Positions 1-6,228 of a stretch of DNA of 9,317 bases are shown here, piece after piece. The notes below the pieces were generated by a model. That model saw nothing but the letters and a program-made list of their open reading frames with translations. It was not told the origin of the DNA and made no database searches. The first letter of the stretch is position 1. Each line of letters starts with the position of its first letter. Origin of the DNA: Rubrivirga sp. (GTDB lineage: Bacteria; Bacteroidota; Rhodothermia; Rhodothermales; Rubricoccaceae); contig JAAXJP010000329.1 in the NCBI GenBank assembly GCA_012269805.1, positions 1-9,317 of the forward strand. The letters run 5' to 3'. Position numbers and translations under genes: made by a program.

Positions 1-238
1 CTTCCAGCACGATCTGCTCGCTCGGCGCGACGTCGCGCGCGAGGTCCGGCGCCACGTCGAAGTCGGGCCAGAGCAGAAACACCGCGTTGACGGCCGCGAG
101 GCTGACCGCGAGCGCCGCCAACGCCCGCGTGGGGGCGCCGCGGTCGCGTCGGGAGGGAAGAGGGGGCGGTCCGGCGGGCACGGCAGCGGAACGGGCGAGG
201 GCGAGGATACGCGCCTGGCGCTCACCCTCGGAGGCCAT
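1..238 (-). CDS. N-terminal part of a single-pass membrane protein, possibly a TonB-like energy transducer (3' end off window)
   Basis: Reading leftward from ATG 238, the frame stays open to the window edge and gives 79 residues with GC-rich third positions. Residues 1-38 are a basic, Pro/Arg-rich cytoplasmic stretch. Residues about 39-60 (ALAALAVSLAAVNAVFLLW) form one hydrophobic segment, followed by an acidic stretch (DFDVAPDL...SEQIVLE). A short cytoplasmic tail, one helix and an acidic E-Q-I-x-x-E stretch is how many Bacteroidota TonB proteins begin, but the periplasmic proline-rich linker and C-terminal domain lie outside the window. Any other type II single-pass protein would look the same. 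The start is the first ATG of the frame; GAGG lies about 10 nt upstream on the coding strand. The gene is divergent from carA and shares the 239-445 gap with it. The gene itself is fairly secure; the TonB assignment is weak. Confidence 0.6.
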   Translation of the reverse strand, partial: MASEGERQARILALARSAAVPAGPPPLPSRRDRGAPTRALAALAVSLAAVNAVFLLWPDFDVAPDLARDVAPSEQIVLE

Positions 239-282
239 TCCGCAGGTCCCTCGCCCCGGCTCCCCGCAAACGCCATGTGAAA

Positions 283-297
283 GTGAGCCGGGCTCAC
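283..297. promoter_or_regulatory. Perfect 7-1-7 palindrome in the divergent gap, candidate operator
   Basis: GTGAGCC-G-GGCTCAC is a perfect inverted repeat with a one-base centre. It lies 45 nt from the minus-strand start at 238 and about 150 nt upstream of carA. With a one-base loop it cannot fold as an RNA hairpin without opening several pairs, so a DNA site for a dimeric regulator is the better reading. About 20 nt downstream is TAGCTTGG (319-326), which resembles the Bacteroidota -7 element TAnnTTTG at five of six fixed positions, but I found no matching -33 TTTG. The function is inferred and the regulator unknown. Confidence 0.3.
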
Positions 298-344
298 ACC
301 GCGCCCCGCGGCCGGACGTAGCTTGGGCGGAGCCGTCGGACGCC

Positions 345-404
345 ATGCCCGCCCCCCGGATTTCGCCCGTCTCGCCTCACTCAGTACGGCCCCGCCGCCG
401 TTGA
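345..404 (+). CDS. Possible 19-residue Arg-rich leader peptide upstream of carA
   Basis: ATG 345 opens a short frame encoding MPAPRISPVSPHSVRPRRR and stops with TGA at 402-404, exactly at the 5' base of the terminator hairpin. Four of the last five sense codons are Arg (387-389, 393-395, 396-398, 399-401), and Arg is one end product of the carbamoyl-phosphate branch. A weak ribosome site, GGAG at 329-332, lies 12 nt upstream. A ribosome held on these Arg codons would cover the 5' arm of the hairpin and let transcription continue into carA. This would be arginine-responsive attenuation by occlusion; alternatively, a ribosome closely following the polymerase could do the same, as in the UTP-sensitive model for E. 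coli pyrBI. Against it: in this GC-rich DNA, Arg and Pro codons are common in any frame (Pro is also 5 of 19). Translation is unproven. Confidence 0.28.
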   Translation: MPAPRISPVSPHSVRPRRR

Positions 405-432
405 GCCTTCCGTTTTTCGGAGGGCTTTTTTT
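404..432 (+). terminator. Intrinsic terminator in the carA leader, candidate attenuator
   Basis: AGCCTTCCG (404-412), loop TTTTT (413-417) and CGGAGGGCT (418-426) form a nine-pair stem with one G-T pair, followed by a T run through 432. The opposite strand has no T tract, so it acts on rightward transcription. No rightward gene ends upstream, since the neighbour is divergent. The transcript it would stop is therefore carA's own leader or an unseen small RNA. carA ATG follows after 13 nt. An alternative is that TTTTTTTG (426-433) belongs to a Bacteroidota-type promoter (-7 TAnnTTTG) giving a nearly leaderless carA mRNA; no well-spaced -33 TTTG supports this. Confidence 0.75.
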
Positions 433-445
433 GTACCCCCTGCCC

Positions 446-1615
446 ATGCCCACTCCGCTCCCCGCCAAGCTCGCGCTCGAAGATGGCACCGTCGTCGAGG
501 GCCAGTCCGTCGGCGCCGCCGGCGAGACGGCCGGCGAGCTCTGCTTCAACACGTCGATGAGCGGGTATCAGGAGATCCTGACCGACCCGAGCTACTCCGG
601 GCAGGTCATGCTGATGACTTACCCCCACATCGGCAACTACGGCGCCTTCGAGGAGGCGACGGAGGCCGACCGCCCCCACGTCGCCGGCCTCGTCGTCCGC
701 CAGTTTTCGCGCGACCCGTCCAACAGCGCCATGGAGGAGACGCTCGCGGCGTACATGGAGCGCCACGGGCTCGTCGGGATCTCCGGCGTCGACACGCGGA
801 AGCTGGTCCGCCACATCCGCGAGAAGGGCGTGATGAACTGCGTGATCTCGACGGAGGACCTCGACGACGCCTCGCTCGTGGCCAAGGCGAAGGCGGTCCC
901 GAGCATGGCCGGCCTGGAGTTGGCCAGCCGCGTCACGACCGGCGAGCCCTACGACTTCGCCCCGAGCGGCGAGCGGGACGGCCAGCCGTCCCGTCGCGTG
1001 GCCGTCCTCGACTACGGCGTCAAGCGGAACATCCTCCGGTCGTTCGCCCACCTCGGCTGCGCCGTCCGCGTGTTCCCCGCGGGCACGCCGTTCGACGACG
1101 TGATGGCCTGGGAGCCCGACGGCATCTTTTTTTCCAACGGCCCCGGCGACCCCCGCGCGATGCCCGAGGCGGTCGAGCTCGCCCGCCAAGTCATCGCCAG
1201 CGGCACGCCGACGTTCGGGATCTGCCTCGGCCACCAGCTGATGGCGCTGGCCGAGGGCCTGGAGGTCTACAAGATGAAGGTGGGCCACCGCGGGGCGAAC
1301 CACCCGGTCCTCAACCTGACGACGGGCCACGTCGAGATCTCGACGCAGAACCACGGGTTCGCGGTCCAGGAGGCCGACCTCGACGGCGTCGCCGAGGTGG
1401 ACCACCGGAACCTCAACGACCAGACGGTCGAGGGCCTGAAGTTCCTCCGATTCCCGGGGTTCTCGGTCCAGTATCACCCCGAGGCCTGCCCCGGCCCGCA
1501 CGACAGCCGCTACCTCTTCGACCAGTTCGTCGCGCTGATGGACGGGCAGGCGCCGGCCCCGCCGGCCGTACCGGAGCCGTCCGCCGACCCCGTCGAGGCC
1601 AGCCCCGATGCGTAG
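446..1615 (+). CDS. carA: Carbamoyl-phosphate synthase small (glutaminase) subunit
   Basis: This cytoplasmic subunit hydrolyses glutamine and channels ammonia to CarB for carbamoyl phosphate, the precursor of pyrimidines and arginine. The 389-residue protein opens with the CarA N-terminal domain (LALEDGTVVEGQSVGA; FNTSMSGYQEILTDPSY) and continues with a class I glutamine amidotransferase domain from about residue 180. The nucleophile is Cys260 in GICLGHQ; His344 and Glu346 in YHPEACPGPHD complete the triad. Each lies nine positions before its E. coli equivalent (269, 353, 355). FFSNGPGDP precedes the nucleophile as expected. I start at ATG 446 because the family begins just before KLALEDGT; an extension to TTG 323 would read through the terminator hairpin. 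The start has no Shine-Dalgarno sequence. About 25 Pro/Ala-rich residues extend past the usual C-terminus, and the stop codon lies inside the next gene. Confidence 0.97.
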   Translation: MPTPLPAKLALEDGTVVEGQSVGAAGETAGELCFNTSMSGYQEILTDPSYSGQVMLMTYPHIGNYGAFEEATEADRPHVAGLVVRQFSRDPSNSAMEETLAAYMERHGLVGISGVDTRKLVRHIREKGVMNCVISTEDLDDASLVAKAKAVPSMAGLELASRVTTGEPYDFAPSGERDGQPSRRVAVLDYGVKRNILRSFAHLGCAVRVFPAGTPFDDVMAWEPDGIFFSNGPGDPRAMPEAVELARQVIASGTPTFGICLGHQLMALAEGLEVYKMKVGHRGANHPVLNLTTGHVEISTQNHGFAVQEADLDGVAEVDHRNLNDQTVEGLKFLRFPGFSVQYHPEACPGPHDSRYLFDQFVALMDGQAPAPPAVPEPSADPVEASPDA

Positions 1616-2279
1616 CCCGACCCTCTTCGCGTCGCGCTGGGGCGCGTGCGTCCTGCTGCTCGCCCTCGCGCAGGGCCTCGTCAGCCCCGCTGCGGCTCAG
1701 ACGCCGGCCGACCGCGTGCGCGCCGCGTTCGAGCGGTACCGCGAGGCGGTCCTGGCCCGCGACGGCGCCGCCGCGCTCGACGCCGTCGACGCCCGCACGG
1801 TGGACTATTACCGCCAGTCGGTCGACCTCGCGCTCGACGCCGATTCCGCGGCCGTCGCCTCGCTCCCGTTCCTGGACGAGCTGATGGTGCTCACGCTCCG
1901 GCACCGCGTCCCGCCCGACACGCTGCGGGCGTTCGACGGTGCGTCCGCCTTCGTCTACGGGGTGGAGCAGGGGTGGATCTCCCCGTCCTCGGTCCGCCGA
2001 CAGCGACTCGGGCGGGTCACGGTCGCCGGGGACTCCGCGCGCGCCGAGCTCGCCGTCGACGGCGAATCCGTCCCCGAGGTCGCGTTCGCCTTCGCCCGCG
2101 AGCGCGGCGACTGGCGGCTGGACCTCACGTCGGTCACCGCGCTCGCCGGCGCGTCGCTCCGGGCGCAGGCTGCGGCGCTCGACCTGACGGAGGGGGCCTA
2201 CATCGCGCTGCTCCTCGAGACGGTCAGCGGCCGGCCGGTGAAGCCGGTCCTCTGGCGGCCCGTCGGTCGGGACTCCTAG
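1608..2279 (+). CDS. Secreted hypothetical protein, possibly NTF2-like
   Basis: The 223-residue product starts with a clear signal peptide: Arg2 and Arg10, a hydrophobic core at about 13-25 (ACVLLLALAQGLV), and SPAAA before a probable cleavage after Ala30. There is no lipobox, so a periplasmic or secreted protein of about 193 residues is expected. The mature part begins with an amphipathic helix (VRAAFERYREAVLARDGAAAL) and later has alternating strand-like segments (RVTVAGDSARAELAVDG, WRLDLTS). That order is common in small NTF2-like/SnoaL-type proteins, but I see no catalytic motif and do not recognise a named family. ATG 1608 lies inside the 3' end of carA (8-nt overlap), so translation is probably coupled; the next ATG follows the stop by 3 nt. 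A secreted protein inside a car cluster is odd, so co-transcription need not mean a shared pathway. Confidence 0.85.
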   Translation: MRSPTLFASRWGACVLLLALAQGLVSPAAAQTPADRVRAAFERYREAVLARDGAAALDAVDARTVDYYRQSVDLALDADSAAVASLPFLDELMVLTLRHRVPPDTLRAFDGASAFVYGVEQGWISPSSVRRQRLGRVTVAGDSARAELAVDGESVPEVAFAFARERGDWRLDLTSVTALAGASLRAQAAALDLTEGAYIALLLETVSGRPVKPVLWRPVGRDS

Positions 2280-2282
2280 CCC

Positions 2283-2741
2283 ATGCGCCTCGCCCAGGTC
2301 CACGTCGCCCGCCCGCTCGGCCCCATGGACGGGGCCGTGATGGCCGAGTTCGCACGGGCCGTCGATCCGATGAACCGGCTCGCCGAGGCGTCGCCGGGGG
2401 GCGGCTGGCGGCTCCAGGGCGATGTGGGGAACGCACTCGCGATCCCAGTCTTCGACGACGGCCAGATCCTCATCGACCTGAGCGTGTGGCGCTCGGTCGA
2501 GGCGCTCCGCGACTATACCTACCGGTCGGGCCACGCCCACTACGTCAAGCGTCGGACCGAGGGGTTCTCGGCCTTGGGCCGGCCGCACTGCGCGCTGTGG
2601 TGGATCGCGGAGGGCCACGAGCCCTCGCCCGACGAGGCCAAGCAGCCCCTCGAGCACCTCCAGGCCCACGGCCCGCCGTCTGAGGCCTTCACCTTCACGC
2701 ACGTCTCCGACCCGCCCGGCCTGGGCGCCGAGGCGGGCTGA
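2283..2741 (+). CDS. DUF3291 domain protein
   Basis: This 152-residue soluble protein has no signal peptide or membrane segment. It matches the DUF3291 pattern as I know it: an N-terminal strand LAQVHVARPLGPMD, the stretch VDPMNRLAEASPGGGWRLQ, then DLSVWRSVEALRDYTYRSGH, then HCALWWIAEGHEPSPDEA and a closing HLQAHGPPSEAFTF. The fold is thought to be a ferredoxin-like alpha/beta barrel related to ABM monooxygenases and EthD-like proteins. No biochemical role is established, so none is assigned. The conserved Trp, Tyr and His residues (VW, YRSGHAHY, ALWW) could line a ligand pocket, which is inference. The gene begins 3 nt after the preceding stop, with no Shine-Dalgarno sequence (TCCTAGCCC before ATG), and ends 11 nt before the next start, consistent with operon membership. 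Confidence 0.9.
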   Translation: MRLAQVHVARPLGPMDGAVMAEFARAVDPMNRLAEASPGGGWRLQGDVGNALAIPVFDDGQILIDLSVWRSVEALRDYTYRSGHAHYVKRRTEGFSALGRPHCALWWIAEGHEPSPDEAKQPLEHLQAHGPPSEAFTFTHVSDPPGLGAEAG

Positions 2742-2752
2742 CCCACCCTCTC

Positions 2753-2971
2753 ATGGCCACCGAACGCAAGGTCGTCGTCGTCCACTACGCGCCGACGCAC
2801 CCGAACGAGACCCTCGACGAGCTCACCGCCCTGCTCAACGACGACTGGCGGATCACGTCGACCTCCGCCATGGGTGGCACCGGCGGCGCGACCGCGCCCG
2901 CCCAGTTCGCCTGCCTCGTCGTCCTCGAGCGCGAGGACAAAAAGACCGTCGGCGGCTTCTCCGCCAGCTAG
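2753..2971 (+). CDS. Small hypothetical protein, DUF4177-like arrangement
   Basis: This 72-residue protein lies directly upstream of carB. Its pattern reads as strand (KVVVVHYAP), helix (NETLDELTALLNDDW), strand (RITSTSAMGG), then a Gly/Ala/Thr-rich turn and strand (FACLVVLERE). A beta-alpha-beta-beta order with a Trp ending the helix and an aromatic residue opening the last strand resembles DUF4177-type small proteins, whose function is unknown. It has no signal peptide, metal site or DNA-binding motif. Its reading frame is distinct in amino-acid pattern from the alternative frames, which are Arg/Pro/Ser-rich. The start follows the DUF3291 stop by 11 nt with a C/T-rich lead (CACCCTCTC). Its position between carA and carB makes a regulatory or subunit-bridging role conceivable, but nothing in the sequence shows it. 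Confidence 0.75.
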   Translation: MATERKVVVVHYAPTHPNETLDELTALLNDDWRITSTSAMGGTGGATAPAQFACLVVLEREDKKTVGGFSAS

Positions 2972-2998
2972 CGGGACCTGCCGCGCGGTGGCCCCGCG

Positions 2999-3037
2999 CT
3001 CTTCCCGTCCCGTTCCCCCTTCCCGCATCCCTCCCCG
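2999..3037 (+). other. Pyrimidine-rich tract before carB
   Basis: This is the 3' part of the only sizeable spacer (2972-3037) in the carA-carB cluster. From 2999 to 3036 only four of 38 bases are purines (3007, 3012, 3025, 3027). The tract runs to the base before carB ATG, so carB has no purine-rich ribosome site. It may keep the start region unstructured, or be a place where polymerase speed depends on UTP/CTP; both are inference. I see no terminator hairpin or convincing promoter in the spacer. Confidence 0.4.
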
Positions 3038-5893
3038 ATGCCCAAGCGCACCGACATCGAGTCCATCCTCCTCATCGGCTCCGGCCCCATCGTGATCGGT
3101 CAGGCCTGCGAGTTCGACTACTCGGGCACGCAGGCCGCCCGCGCGCTCCGCGACGAGGGCTACCGCGTGATCCTGGTCAACTCGAACCCGGCCACGATCA
3201 TGACCGACCCCATGACGGCGGACGCGGTCTACCTCCAGGAGCTCACGCCGAAGTCGATCAAGCAGATCGTCGAAACGGAGCGGCCCGACGCCGTGCTCCC
3301 CACGATGGGCGGCCAGACGGCCCTCAACCTCGCCGACCAGCTCCAGCAGGAGGGGTACTGGGAAAAAGAGGGCATCCAGATCATCGGCGTCGACATCGAC
3401 GCGGTCCACACGACGGAGGACCGGCAGGCTTTCCGCGACCTCATGGAGTCGGTCGGGATCGACCAAGCGCGGAGCCGGGTCGCCAAGTCGCTGCTCGAGG
3501 CCAAGGAGATCACGCAGGAGCTCGCCGGTGGGGCCGACGGCATCCGGGGGTTCAAGCCGATCGTGATCCGGCCCAGCTTCACGCTCGGCGGCGCCGGCGG
3601 CGGCATCGTCTGGACCGAGGACGAGTTCGACCGGAAGGTGACGCGCGGGCTCGAGCTCTCGCCCGTCCACGAGGTGCTCATCGAGGAGTGCCTGTTCGGG
3701 TGGAAGGAGTACGAGCTCGAGCTCCTCCGCGACGCCAAGGACAACGTCGTCATCATCTGCTCGATCGAGAACCTCGACCCGATGGGCGTCCACACGGGCG
3801 ACTCGGTCACGGTCGCGCCGCAGCAGACCCTCACCGACCCGCAGTACCAGCGGATGCGCGACGCGGCCATCCGGGCGATGCGCTCGATCGGCACGTTCGC
3901 CGGCGGCTGCAACATTCAGTTTGCGGTGAACCCGGCGGACGGGCGGATGATCGTGATCGAGATCAACCCGCGCGTGTCGCGGTCGTCGGCGCTGGCCTCG
4001 AAGGCGACGGGGTACCCGATCGCGAAGGTGGCCTCGCGGCTCGCCGTCGGCTACACGCTCGACGAGCTGCCCAACGAGGTCACGGGCACGACGAGCGCCT
4101 GCTTCGAGCCCGCACTCGACTACGTGGTGACGAAGATCCCCCGCTGGAATTTCGACAAGTTCGAGGGCGTCGACGAGGAGCTCACGACCCAGATGAAGGC
4201 GGTCGGCGAGGTGATGGCGATCGGGCGGACGTTCACCGAGTCGATCCAGAAGGCGTTCCAGAGCCTGGAGCAGGGCCACGCCGGGCTCGACGGCGAGCTC
4301 CCCGACCGCCAGGTCGTCCGCGAGCGGCTCGCGCGGCCGTACTGGGACCGGCTCCTCCAGATCCGCCACGCCTTCCGCCTCGGCGCGTCGGTGGCCGAGG
4401 TCCACGACGTCACCAAGATCGACCCGTGGTTTCTCCACCAGGTCCGCGACCTCGTCGACCTGGAGGCCGAGACGCGCGGGCAGCGCCTCGAGGACCTCGG
4501 CCGCGACGCGCTCCTCGGGCTCAAGCAGCACGGGTTCTCGGACGTCCAGATCGCCGAGCTCGTCGAGAGCACCGAGGCGGAGGTCCGCGCGCACCGGCTC
4601 GGCCTCGGCCTCCGGCCGACGTACCGCGTCGTCGACACGTGCGCGGGCGAGTTCGAGGCGCAGACGCCGTACTTCTACTCGACCTACGACCAGGGCGAGT
4701 CGGAGTCGGAGCGGAGCGGGGCCAAGAAGGCGCTCATCCTCGGGTCCGGGCCGAACCGGATCGGGCAGGGCATCGAGTTCGACTACTCGTGCGTCCACGG
4801 CGTCCTCGCCGCGCGCGAGATGGGCTACGAGGCCATCATGGTCAACTGCAACCCGGAGACGGTCTCGACCGACTTCGACATCGCCGACAAGCTCTACTTC
4901 GAGCCGGTCTTCTGGGAGCGCGTCGCCGACATCATCGACCTCGAAGACCCCGACGGCATCATTCTCCAGCTCGGGGGCCAGACGGCGCTCAAGCTGGCCC
5001 GCGACATCGTCGACCACGGGCTGCCCATCTTCGGGACCCCGTTCGAGAACATGGACCTCGCGGAGGACCGCGGCAAGTTCTCGGAGATCCTCAAGGAGCT
5101 CGAGATCCCGTTCCCGCCCTACGGCATCGCGCACTCGGTTGAGGAGGCCGTCGCCGTGGCCGAGGACATTGGCTACCCGATCCTGATCCGCCCGAGCTAC
5201 GTGCTCGGCGGGCAGGGCATGCGGATCGCGATCAACAAGGACGAGGTGGCCGAGTACGTCGCCAACATCCTCAAGCTGTTCCCGGACAACGAGATCCTCC
5301 TCGACCTCTTCCTCGAGAACGCCGTCGAGATCGACTGCGACTGTCTCTCGGACGGCGACGAGGTCTGGATCGCGGGCGTCATGCAGCACATCGAGCCGGC
5401 GGGCGTCCACTCGGGCGACTCGACGGCCGTCCTCCCACCGTTCTCGATCTCCGACGAGGCCGACGCGACGATCCGCCGGTACGTCGCTGCCCTCGCTCAG
5501 CGGCTGGGCGTCGTCGGCATGATGAACTGCCAGCTGGCGGTCCAGACGCGCGAGGGGAAGGAGACGGTCTACGTCATCGAGGCCAACCCGCGGGCGTCCC
5601 GGACGGTCCCGTTCGTGGCCAAGGCCACGGGCGTCCCCGTCGCCCGGATCGGGACGATGCTGATGCTCGGCGGGAAGCTCCAATCCTTCCGCGAGGCGGG
5701 CGAGCTGGAGTCGTCGCTGGAGGGCTTCGCGGTCAAGGAGCCGGTCTTCTCGTGGGACAAGTTCCCGGAGGTCACCAAGGAGCTCGGGCCCGAGATGAAG
5801 TCGACCGGCGAGGCCATCGCGTTCGTCGACGACATCACCGACGAGCACATCTCGAAGCCGTACGAGATGCGGAACCTCTACCTCAAGCGATAG
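3038..5893 (+). CDS. carB: Carbamoyl-phosphate synthase large subunit, short form lacking the MGS-like regulatory domain
   Basis: This subunit uses two ATP, bicarbonate and ammonia from CarA to make carbamoyl phosphate. The 951 residues show the internal duplication of the family. The first synthetase half opens with [17 protein letters not shown] (14-30) and has GGAGGGI in its ATP-grasp loop and EINPR at 308-312. A helical oligomerisation segment follows at about 415-560. The second half opens with [16 protein letters not shown] (569-584) and carries GGQGMRIA and EANPR at 848-852. The metal-binding Glu, Asn and Arg are present in both halves. The protein stops about 35 residues past [18 protein letters not shown], where E. 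coli CarB (about 1,073 residues) continues with the MGS-like domain that binds UMP, IMP and ornithine. TAG 5891-5893 is followed directly by a stem-loop, with no remnant of that domain. I recall shorter CarB proteins as common in Bacteroidota, so this looks like a lineage form, not damage. Confidence 0.97.
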   Translation: MPKRTDIESILLIGSGPIVIGQACEFDYSGTQAARALRDEGYRVILVNSNPATIMTDPMTADAVYLQELTPKSIKQIVETERPDAVLPTMGGQTALNLADQLQQEGYWEKEGIQIIGVDIDAVHTTEDRQAFRDLMESVGIDQARSRVAKSLLEAKEITQELAGGADGIRGFKPIVIRPSFTLGGAGGGIVWTEDEFDRKVTRGLELSPVHEVLIEECLFGWKEYELELLRDAKDNVVIICSIENLDPMGVHTGDSVTVAPQQTLTDPQYQRMRDAAIRAMRSIGTFAGGCNIQFAVNPADGRMIVIEINPRVSRSSALASKATGYPIAKVASRLAVGYTLDELPNEVTGTTSACFEPALDYVVTKIPRWNFDKFEGVDEELTTQMKAVGEVMAIGRTFTESIQKAFQSLEQGHAGLDGELPDRQVVRERLARPYWDRLLQIRHAFRLGASVAEVHDVTKIDPWFLHQVRDLVDLEAETRGQRLEDLGRDALLGLKQHGFSDVQIAELVESTEAEVRAHRLGLGLRPTYRVVDTCAGEFEAQTPYFYSTYDQGESESERSGAKKALILGSGPNRIGQGIEFDYSCVHGVLAAREMGYEAIMVNCNPETVSTDFDIADKLYFEPVFWERVADIIDLEDPDGIILQLGGQTALKLARDIVDHGLPIFGTPFENMDLAEDRGKFSEILKELEIPFPPYGIAHSVEEAVAVAEDIGYPILIRPSYVLGGQGMRIAINKDEVAEYVANILKLFPDNEILLDLFLENAVEIDCDCLSDGDEVWIAGVMQHIEPAGVHSGDSTAVLPPFSISDEADATIRRYVAALAQRLGVVGMMNCQLAVQTREGKETVYVIEANPRASRTVPFVAKATGVPVARIGTMLMLGGKLQSFREAGELESSLEGFAVKEPVFSWDKFPEVTKELGPEMKSTGEAIAFVDDITDEHISKPYEMRNLYLKR

Positions 5894-5898
5894 CGCGA

Positions 5899-5930
5899 CC
5901 CCGCCCGCCTCGGCGTCGAGGCGGGCGGGG
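5899..5930 (+). terminator. Strong stem-loop just after carB
   Basis: CCCCGCCCGCCTCG (5899-5912) and CGAGGCGGGCGGGG (5917-5930) form a perfect 14-bp stem around a GCGT loop, starting 6 nt after the carB stop. No T run follows, so it is not a textbook intrinsic terminator. It may end the transcript with Rho or protect the mRNA 3' end from exonucleases. Being symmetrical, it could also act on leftward transcription arriving from the convergent kinase gene. Confidence 0.6.
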
Positions 5931-6122
5931 CGGGCGGCCCACCTCGTTGGGCCCCCACGCGTCGGCTCCCCTCGCTCCAGATGGCCGCCGGCCTCGCCTT
6001 CTCGACGCCGGCGCGTGAGGGTACGGCGTCCACGTCCGGGAAGCCCGAGTCCGGGTGCGCGAGCGGTTCGAGGCTCCCCCGACGCGCGCGGGGTCGACGC
6101 GGAGGCGCGGACCCTCACCGTC

Positions 6123-6147
6123 TCCACCGCCCGGGACGGGCGGTGGA
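6123..6147. repeat. Perfect 11-bp inverted repeat, stem-loop
   Basis: TCCACCGCCCG (6123-6133) and CGGGCGGTGGA (6137-6147) pair perfectly around GGA. CCG 6118-6120 with CGG 6148-6150 extends the stem past a two-base bulge. There is no T run on either side. It lies about 80 nt beyond the kinase stop and about 220 nt beyond carB, so it could serve either convergent transcript, or a small RNA. Confidence 0.5.
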
Positions 6148-6187
6148 CGGGCTCCTGCGGAACGCTCTCCGTAGCTGACGGCAAGGC

Positions 6188-6212
6188 TCGGCGGCGCACT
6201 GCCGGCCGCCGA
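6188..6212 (-). repeat. 8-bp inverted repeat just past the kinase stop
   Basis: TCGGCGGC (6188-6195) and GCCGCCGA (6205-6212) form an 8-bp stem with a nine-base loop. On the minus strand it lies 16 nt after the kinase stop codon (6229-6231), where a 3'-end structure would be expected. The following minus-strand bases (GCCTTGCCGTC) have no T run, so as a terminator it would be weak or Rho-dependent. Confidence 0.4.
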
Positions 6213-6228
6213 TCACGCTCGGAGTCAA

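Larger units (their letters stand above)
5931..6228. other. Non-coding stretch between convergent genes
   Basis: These 298 nt separate carB from the kinase stop codon. No frame gives a recognisable protein; translations are Arg/Gly/Pro/Ser-rich and lack family motifs. The stretch contains two further stem-loops, listed separately, and a longer-range pair, GTGAGGGT (6015-6022) with ACCCTCAC (6111-6118), that could close an 88-nt loop. GTCCGGG occurs twice near 6034-6056. A GGTTCGA motif near 6065 recalls a tRNA T-loop but no tRNA can be folded around it. The stretch may simply hold transcript ends, or a small structured RNA. Confidence 0.4.

Noticed and set aside
87..344. A rightward frame from ATG 87 that is continuous with the leader peptide
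   Set aside because: It overlaps the minus-strand membrane-protein gene and its translation is low-complexity Arg/Ala/Gly/Ser. Only the short 3' part after ATG 345 is kept, as a tentative leader peptide.
426..441. A Bacteroidota -33/-7 promoter within the terminator T run
   Set aside because: TTTTTTTG resembles TAnnTTTG at five of six fixed positions, but no TTTG lies at the right spacing, so it is kept only as an alternative explanation.
323..445. An upstream TTG start extending carA by 41 residues
   Set aside because: The extra residues are unlike CarA and the frame would cross the terminator hairpin; the family begins close to ATG 446.
6040..6085. A tRNA-like GGTTCGA motif in the gap after carB
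   Set aside because: No five-pair T stem, acceptor stem or anticodon arm can be assembled around it.
2540..6199. A 1,219-codon open frame antisense to carB and its upstream neighbours
   Set aside because: It lies opposite carB, which is certain. Its translation is Arg/Asp/Glu/Leu/Val-rich with no domain; such long antisense frames are expected in GC-rich coding DNA.
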